The notes beneath the pieces are model-generated. The model did no database searches. It was not told the origin of the DNA and saw only the letters and a program-made list of their open reading frames with translations. The position numbers and the translations under genes are program-made. A DNA stretch of 48,785 nt from an uncultured bacterium (GTDB lineage Bacteria > Bacillota > Clostridia > Lachnospirales > Lachnospiraceae), in NCBI GenBank assembly GCA_947643145.1, contig CANRVD010000012.1:1-48785 (forward strand), in the 5' to 3' direction. This document shows, piece after piece, positions 43,522-48,785 of this stretch; the first letter of the stretch is position 1, and the number at the start of each line of letters is the position of its first letter.

Positions 43522-46377
43522 TTATAATGCTATAAACTGCACCGACAAAAGCTGAATGCCGGACTGTATATGCTCTGCCGTCAGCTCATACAGTCCCTTT
43601 GACAGCGCCACCTTGGATATCCGCTGGATATAGTGGTTTCCTCTTGTCCCGTTGGTCTGTATCATGCCCGCTTCTTCGCCGTTTAAACAAAGCCTGCACA
43701 GCATCTGCGCCCTGTCGCTTTTGTCTGACATAACTGTCACATTAATGCCGTAAATACCGTCATTTTCTGCATACAGCAGTATACCTTCTCTTTCGGCGCG
43801 CTCTCCCGTAAGGTCTGTCATGCCGGTAATCGCTTCCGCCCTGCCGAATGCTGCCTGCTTAGCTGCCGCATTCTCCAAAGCCGCCGCGTTTCGCTTCGCT
43901 GCTCTGCCTTGTCCTGCCGCTGTTTCTTTTACAAGCGGTTTTATCATCACCGGCTGCTTTTCCTTAACCTCCCGCCCCGCCGCAGGAGATGCAAGCAAAA
44001 AGCGCAGAATATTCATGGCGCTGCGCTGCAGCTCCGCCTTTGTCAGACTGCCTTCCTTCAATGCGCGCAGCAGGTTATCGCCCCGCGCATTGATTGCTGC
44101 GCCATTATTGTTTACCACCATATAAACATCATTCTGGGCACGCACCATGGAACGCATATCCGTCTGGTCTGCTTCGCCCCCTTCTACCACATCATTCAGA
44201 CCTGCCCACCAGTCCGTCATTACCAGTCCCTTATAGCCCCACTCCTCCCTTAGAATCGTGGTATTCAAATCATAATTTGTGGCGTTCTGATAGCCGTTCA
44301 GCGGGTTGTACGTCGTCATAACCGCCCTGCCGCCTCCCTCTTTCACCGCCATTTCAAAGCCTTTCAAATAAATTTCTCTAAGCGCCCGCTCCGATACCGC
44401 CGCATCCACCGTATGACGGCTCTTCTCCTGATTGTTGCAGGCAAAATGCTTCATAGTGCCCGTCACGCCCGCTCTTCCCATACCGCGCTCACATGCCGCC
44501 GCAATCGCCCCCGTCACATAAGGGTCCTCGGAAAAATATTCAAAATTCCTGCCGTTAAGCGGATGCCTGTGAATATTGATACCGGGTCCCAGCAGCGTAT
44601 CCACTTCATTGAAGCAAAGCTCTTTTCCTTCCAGATAAAACAGCTCTTCCACCAGCTCCACATCAAAACTGCAGGCAAGCAGCGTACCGCCTGGCAGCAG
44701 CGTTGCCTTTTCGCCCGTATCCATACGGATGCCGGAAGGTCCGTCCGCCGCGCAGCCTGCCGGAATTCCCCGCGCGGCAAGCTCGTCGCTCACGCCGCCA
44801 AATGCCGCCGCCGTACCGGAAGTTACCCTTGCATTGCACATACCCTCGCCCCGCACAAGCACCGCCAGCTCCTCCACGGAAAGCTGTGCGGTAAACGACT
44901 CTAAAGAAGCCCTGCCCTCACGGACATCGCCAAAAGAAACTGCCTTTTTCTCTGCCGTAAGCTCCTTTGGCAGATTTTCCTCTATCCGCTTTTCCAAATC
45001 CACCGTGCGCAAGGGCACAGGCTCATATGCGGGCGCATAGCTGCCATCCGCCTGCAAAATGGGTTTTATCCTGCGGAATGCCACCACCGGAGCCGCCGCT
45101 TCCTTAAGCCGCTCCGTAACAAGCAGTTCTTTTGGCGCAAAAGGCGTGCCGCCATCCGCCCTGCAGAGCTCTTTCGTCCTGCGGCAGTCCGTTCCCACGT
45201 AGAAATGATACTCGCCTGCCTCCAGCACAAAACAGGATTTATTGCCCGTTACGCCGCCGTCATCATAGGAAGCAAACCGTTTGACCGGAATATGAAAATC
45301 AAGTACCTGTGACTCCCCTGCGGCAAGCAGCTTCGTCTTGGCAAAGCCGGCAAGCACCCTCTTTGCCTTCCCCAGCACACCCTGCGGCGCCTCCACGTAA
45401 ACCTGCATCACTTCCCTGCCGGCACAGGCACCCGTATTTTCTACCCTGACCGTAAACTCCACACTGCTTTCTGCCCCGCTTCCCTTCGCCTCTGCCGTCC
45501 CCGGCTCCCATGAAAAGGTCGTATAAGATAAGCCAAATCCAAAAGGATAGAGTACCTTCTCCTGACAGAACGTCTCAAAGTAGCGGTAACCCACATAAAT
45601 ATCCTCTTCATAAAAATTGCGGATATCGCTGCCATAGTTGGCAAAGGCAGGATAATCCTTTATGGAGCGGGCTATCGTATCCGTCAAATGTCCTGAAGGC
45701 GATACCGCCCCCGCAAGCACGTCCGCAGCGGCATTGCCGCCCTCCATACCGCCATGCCATACATAGAGCAGCGCCTTTATAGCGCCATGGCACCACGCCT
45801 CATCCACCCACGACATATCGATGATATTAGAAACGTTAAAGACCACAGCCACGCGGGAAAAATATTTTGTCACAAGAAAAATCATGGCTTTTTCTTCCTC
45901 TGCCAGACGAAAACTGCCCGCTTCGTCCGCGTTGTCCCTTTCCTCGCCCGCCGTTCTCCCTAACACAATCAATGCCTTATCGGAGGCCTCTGCCGTCTCC
46001 TTTACCAGCGCTTCACTAAGCGGCATTTCCTCCAAATGCCACGGCTCCGTCGTCCAGTCCCTTTCCCGCGCGCAGATGGGATGAGCTTCTATCCACGCTT
46101 TATACGTCTCCGCCAGTTTCTCGTTCAGCCGCACATGCGGATGCTGCGAAAAGCCGTCGATGAGATTTGTCGTGTACTCCACGTTTACCAGACCGCCCGA
46201 ACCGATTCCGCTCTTATAATAGTCCATCTGTGCCCTGCCAAAGAGAGCTACCCTGTCCTTTTTGGTAATCGGCAGCATACCATCTTCATTTTTCAATAAT
46301 ACCGCACCCTCTGCCGCCGCTCTTCTGCAAAAAGGCGCCAACTCCCGAAGCGCTCCGTTTCTTTTTTCACGCTGCAT
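43522..46377 (-). CDS. Glycoside hydrolase family 3 beta-glucosidase, permuted domain order
   Basis: 951 aa, no signal peptide. The usual C-terminal GH3 domain comes first (VLLKNEDGMLPI, about residue 26), then a fibronectin III-like domain (VMQVYVEAPQGVLGKAKRVLAGF), then the (beta/alpha)8 catalytic domain (ADGPSGIRMD, GPGINIHRHPLNGRNFEYFSEDP, GTMKHFACNNQE). The nucleophile is Asp722 in MTDWWAG. This inverted order is known from Ruminococcus and Butyrivibrio enzymes. A cytosolic beta-glycosidase for oligosaccharides or plant glucosides; exact sugar not deducible. Expressed from the promoter at 46457-46485 with the LacI gene. Confidence 0.9.
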   Translation of the reverse strand: MQREKRNGALRELAPFCRRAAAEGAVLLKNEDGMLPITKKDRVALFGRAQMDYYKSGIGSGGLVNVEYTTNLIDGFSQHPHVRLNEKLAETYKAWIEAHPICARERDWTTEPWHLEEMPLSEALVKETAEASDKALIVLGRTAGEERDNADEAGSFRLAEEEKAMIFLVTKYFSRVAVVFNVSNIIDMSWVDEAWCHGAIKALLYVWHGGMEGGNAAADVLAGAVSPSGHLTDTIARSIKDYPAFANYGSDIRNFYEEDIYVGYRYFETFCQEKVLYPFGFGLSYTTFSWEPGTAEAKGSGAESSVEFTVRVENTGACAGREVMQVYVEAPQGVLGKAKRVLAGFAKTKLLAAGESQVLDFHIPVKRFASYDDGGVTGNKSCFVLEAGEYHFYVGTDCRRTKELCRADGGTPFAPKELLVTERLKEAAAPVVAFRRIKPILQADGSYAPAYEPVPLRTVDLEKRIEENLPKELTAEKKAVSFGDVREGRASLESFTAQLSVEELAVLVRGEGMCNARVTSGTAAAFGGVSDELAARGIPAGCAADGPSGIRMDTGEKATLLPGGTLLACSFDVELVEELFYLEGKELCFNEVDTLLGPGINIHRHPLNGRNFEYFSEDPYVTGAIAAACERGMGRAGVTGTMKHFACNNQEKSRHTVDAAVSERALREIYLKGFEMAVKEGGGRAVMTTYNPLNGYQNATNYDLNTTILREEWGYKGLVMTDWWAGLNDVVEGGEADQTDMRSMVRAQNDVYMVVNNNGAAINARGDNLLRALKEGSLTKAELQRSAMNILRFLLASPAAGREVKEKQPVMIKPLVKETAAGQGRAAKRNAAALENAAAKQAAFGRAEAITGMTDLTGERAEREGILLYAENDGIYGINVTVMSDKSDRAQMLCRLCLNGEEAGMIQTNGTRGNHYIQRISKVALSKGLYELTAEHIQSGIQLLSVQFIAL

Positions 46378-46431
46378 ACTCTTCTTCCTCCCAATTTCCC
46401 TCTATTTTTCGTAAAATCTGTATTTTACCTT

Positions 46432-46447
46432 ATAAAAACGTTTTTAT
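46432..46447. promoter_or_regulatory. LacI-type operator upstream of the GH3 gene
   Basis: Perfect 16-bp palindrome ATAAAAACGTTTTTAT with a central CG, the usual form for LacI-family operators. It lies directly downstream of the -10 box, over the expected start point of transcription. A second inverted repeat, GTAAAAT-N4-ATTTTAC (46411-46428), follows in the leader. Confidence 0.65.
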
Positions 46448-46456
46448 TCTTTGCTT

Positions 46457-46485
46457 AGTATAACACGCCTGCAAATACTTTGCAA
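46457..46485 (-). promoter_or_regulatory. Promoter of the GH3-LacI operon
   Basis: On the minus strand TTGCAA (plus-strand 46480-46485), a 17-bp spacer and TATACT (46457-46462). Start near 46450, inside the palindromic operator, so the repressor would block initiation. Confidence 0.65.
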
Positions 46486-46593
46486 CTAAGTGAAATGATA
46501 CGATAAGCGTCATTTCTCAAATCGTGCTAAATACAATATTAGGCGTGTTCAGTGCTTGCAGGATAAAGTAAAATACATCTGTGGCGCCAAATT

Positions 46594-47961
46594 TTAATCC
46601 ACAGTCATAGTCCGCATTTTACGAAACAATCCCAACAGCACCAGCACCGCGGCAATCGCCAGCACAAATTCCGCGCAAAACTGTGCATATGCAAGCCCAT
46701 AGAGCGGAGAAAGATAATTTAACAGATAAAGCGCAGGGATTTCCAGAATGATTTTTCTAAGCACGGCAAATACAAGCGCCTTCTTGCCCATGCCGCATGC
46801 CTGAAACACGCCCACCGCCAGAAAATCCAAAGCCAGAAAGGGCAGTGCCAGACAAAAACCGCGCAGAAAACGTGTGCCGTAGAAAACAATTGCTTCATTT
46901 TTCATAAACATTCTGGTAAGCCCGCCCGCTCCCAGATAAAATCCAAGCGTCGTAACGCTTAAAAAGGCAATAATCACTTTCAGGGCAAAAAAGACCGTCT
47001 GCTTCATGCGCCTGCCATTGCCGCTCGCATAGTTGTAGCTGACTAACGGCATAATGCCCTGTGAAAAGCCCATGGCAATGTTCATCGGCACCATATTGAT
47101 TTTCTGCACGATTCCCATCGCCGCCACCGCGTCCGCCCCAAAGGATGCGGTGAAATTGTTTAATACTGTCATACCGGTTACATTCAACAGATTCTGAATC
47201 GCCGCGGGAATCCCCACGCCGCATACACCCAGCAGAATGGGTTTTTGAAAAGAAAATTTTGCGGGACTTACGCACACATACGTCTTTCCCCTCTTTATAA
47301 AAAGCAAAATAAAAAAGTACGCGCACGCCACACAGTTGGACAAAAAGGTAGCAAGTCCGGCCCCCGCCGCCCCCATATTAAGCCCCCACGGTAAAATAAA
47401 AACAGGGTCCAGCACAATATTCAAAAGACAGCCGCTCATAGTGCCAAGACTGGCATGAAGCGAAGCGCCCTCCGCCCGCACCAGATAAGCCATCACCACA
47501 TTTAAAATTGCCGGCGCAGCCCCAAAGCTCACCGTCCATTTCAAGTACTCACCCGTGGCTGCAGCCGTACCGCTGTCCGCTCCCAGCAGCAAAAGCAGCG
47601 GCTTTTGGAACAATGTAAAAAAGACAGAAAACAAAATGCCGCTCACCAAGGCACAGTAAAAGCCAAACGCAGAACTGCGGCGCACCGTATCGTAATCTTT
47701 CCTTCCAAGCGCACGGCTCATCATGCTGGAAGAACCGACGCCAAACAGATTATTTACTGCATTAAACGCCAAAAGCACCGGCGCAGCCAGCGTTACCGCC
47801 GCATTCTGTACCGGGTCATTCAAAATCCCCACAAAATAAGTATCCGCCAGATTATAAATCACCATAACCAGCGAACTGATAATAGTAGGAACCGCCAGCT
47901 TCATGACCGCCTTCGGAACCGGTATTTTTTCAAATAATTGTGTTTTCTGCATATCTTCCAT
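46594..47961 (-). CDS. MATE family multidrug/metabolite efflux transporter
   Basis: 455 aa with twelve membrane helices. It begins QLFEKIPVPKAVMKLAVPTIISSLVMVIYNLADTYFVG, the typical first helix of MatE/NorM-like proteins, and shows the two-fold repeat (VGIPAAIQNLLNVTGMTVLNNF in the second half). It exports drugs or metabolites with Na+ or H+. The frame reaches a GTG at 48021, but the promoter found at 48012-48040 places the transcript start near 48005, so the ATG at 47961 (or 47952) is the real start. Confidence 0.85.
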   Translation of the reverse strand: MEDMQKTQLFEKIPVPKAVMKLAVPTIISSLVMVIYNLADTYFVGILNDPVQNAAVTLAAPVLLAFNAVNNLFGVGSSSMMSRALGRKDYDTVRRSSAFGFYCALVSGILFSVFFTLFQKPLLLLLGADSGTAAATGEYLKWTVSFGAAPAILNVVMAYLVRAEGASLHASLGTMSGCLLNIVLDPVFILPWGLNMGAAGAGLATFLSNCVACAYFFILLFIKRGKTYVCVSPAKFSFQKPILLGVCGVGIPAAIQNLLNVTGMTVLNNFTASFGADAVAAMGIVQKINMVPMNIAMGFSQGIMPLVSYNYASGNGRRMKQTVFFALKVIIAFLSVTTLGFYLGAGGLTRMFMKNEAIVFYGTRFLRGFCLALPFLALDFLAVGVFQACGMGKKALVFAVLRKIILEIPALYLLNYLSPLYGLAYAQFCAEFVLAIAAVLVLLGLFRKMRTMTVD

Positions 47962-48011
47962 ATGACAAAACCAAACCTTTCCGCCTTTGTGCAAACACGC
48001 GGGCAAGTACC

Positions 48012-48040
48012 ATTTTAGCACGCTTCCGTCAGGAAATCAA
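48012..48040 (-). promoter_or_regulatory. Promoter of the MATE gene
   Basis: On the minus strand TTGATT (plus-strand 48035-48040), a 17-bp spacer and TAAAAT (48012-48017). A short perfect inverted repeat TGACGC-T-GCGTCA (48075-48087) lies 35 bp upstream and could bind a regulator. Confidence 0.6.
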
Positions 48041-48130
48041 TCTGGGGCGTTTTTTGAAAAGGGGGGATTGCTTGTGACGCTGCGTCATGAGGTATGATGG
48101 GCAATAGGAATCGTCTAGAGTGGGGTTGGG

Positions 48131-48287
48131 GTCAAATGGGAGGAAAGAATCTGCGCGCTCTCCGTTGCACCAGACATTCCAATGAGCCTCTAAAACGAAA
48201 ATCGTGTCAGCAATGGCTTCCACGATTTTTGAGTCTCATTTCCATGGTGCAAAAGTCGTTTGCACAGATTCTTTCCTCCCATTTGAC
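48131..48287. repeat. 157-bp imperfect palindrome (MITE-like or structured element)
   Basis: The outer arms 48131-48156 and 48262-48287 are inverted copies of one another over 26 bases with one mismatch. The inside continues to pair: TTGCACCA with TGGTGCAA, AATGAG with CTCATT, AAAATCGTG with CACGATTTT. The whole segment can fold as one long hairpin. No open frame of note and no clear target-site duplication. Confidence 0.75.
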
Positions 48288-48505
48288 GACGCCGCCTAAA
48301 GCAGTCTTTACACTTTTTGATGCATTGTTTACAGCAGATTCTTGCACTCTTGACACTGCTTTTTTACTACAAAGCTTTTAGAAAAAATGTAACGTCTGCT
48401 GCAAATTTTTGAATGACTTGCTTTTACAAATCACCAAATGGCAAGGCTGCGCACACCTTAATATGCTCCGGATACAACGTCTCGCTAATTGCCTACTACA
48501 AAACC

Positions 48506-48716
48506 TTAGTCAATTGCGAAACTCCTATTTGCCAGTCCCGAATTGTGTAACTTGTATATTCTATAAGCAGACCCTTGATTACCGTTGGTACTTAGCTGAC
48601 GTATTTTGGCAGCTTACGTACCGCTACGGTAATCTCGGAGCGAGAGCGCGTCTGCGTTAGAATATGCAAGGTACACAATGACACTCGCACAGCCACCGAA
48701 TTTCGCAGTCGCCTAA
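48506..48716. repeat. 211-bp imperfect palindrome (second element)
   Basis: The core arms around 48542-48563 and 48659-48680 pair over about 22 bases with few mismatches. Inside, GCAGAC pairs with GTCTGC and GATTACCGT with ACGGTAATC. Outside, the pairing continues more loosely (TTAG...TGCGAAA against TTTCGCA...CTAA). It lies 218 bp beyond the first palindrome; the sequences differ. No gene is seen between 48041 and the window end. Confidence 0.6.
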
Positions 48717-48785
48717 TAAAAAACCTTTCCGAAAGACCAACTATTAAAAGTCAAGTAGAAAAGTGAAAAAATTTAGAAGGAATTA

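Noticed and set aside
48029-48223. 64-aa minus-strand open frame
   Set aside because: It falls across the MATE promoter and half of a palindromic element and has no ribosome site; not a gene.
48131-48716. Integron attC site or CRISPR array
   Set aside because: The palindromes lack the GTTRRRY/RYYYAAC core sites of attC, and there is no regularly spaced direct repeat.

Overview
The window reads as chromosome of a low-to-mid-GC anaerobic Firmicute, most likely Clostridia/Lachnospiraceae. The signs are strong AGGAGG-type ribosome sites, a DUF4250 gene next to an ASKHA/DUF4445 corrinoid-activase-like gene, an AGCS alanine/glycine:cation symporter, a circularly permuted GH3 beta-glucosidase with a LacI regulator, ClpB, DegV, and electron transfer flavoproteins but no oxygenases. 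This assignment is inference from gene content; no rRNA or tRNA is visible.

Region 1 (1-28.2 kb, AT-rich, all genes on the minus strand, continuing past the left edge) is a biosynthetic-looking cluster without PKS or NRPS megasynthases. Read in the direction of transcription (right to left) it holds: a LytTR/AgrA-like tandem repeat plus TATAAT box at about 28.1 kb; a truncated ATP-grasp gene and a second remnant; two exporter half-ABC transporters; a UvrA2/DrrC-like ABC protein; two NodU/TobZ-type carbamoyltransferases around a GT-A glycosyltransferase; a GT9-like glycosyltransferase; the heptose enzymes GmhA and GmhB; a 585-aa protein of unknown function with a degenerate transglutaminase-like stretch; an acyl carrier protein; a U32-family Fe-S protein; EtfB and EtfA; an uncharacterised 226-aa protein; a 237-aa protein of unknown function; a free-standing AMP-forming ligase; a short-chain dehydrogenase/epimerase lacking its Tyr-x3-Lys lysine; a GT-B glycosyltransferase; a second acyl carrier protein; a DAO-type FAD oxidoreductase; a paralogue of the 226-aa protein; and another GT-A glycosyltransferase. 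The simplest reading is a carrier-protein-tethered acyl or aminoacyl unit modified by anaerobic redox chemistry, joined to a carbamoylated, possibly heptose-containing sugar, and exported. A UvrA-like protein would give self-protection, which hints at a DNA-binding product.

Region 2 (28.7-37.3 kb, higher GC, minus strand) holds a two-component system (OmpR-type regulator and histidine kinase), a lipoprotein, an ABC-2-type transporter (ATPase and 756-aa permease), then the DUF4250-ASKHA pair behind its own promoter. Two matching direct-repeat boxes, each with a -10 at the same spacing, lie before the regulator gene and before the lipoprotein gene. This is a convincing candidate regulon of that response regulator. 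A TetR gene reduced to its DNA-binding half sits upstream.

Region 3 (37.5-48.8 kb) has DegV (+), ClpB (-), an AGCS symporter (+), a LacI regulator and GH3 beta-glucosidase (-, with a CG-centred palindrome over the start point of the GH3 promoter), and a MATE transporter (-). The last 0.7 kb is gene-free and holds two large imperfect palindromes of about 157 and 211 bp, probably MITE-like or structured-RNA elements.
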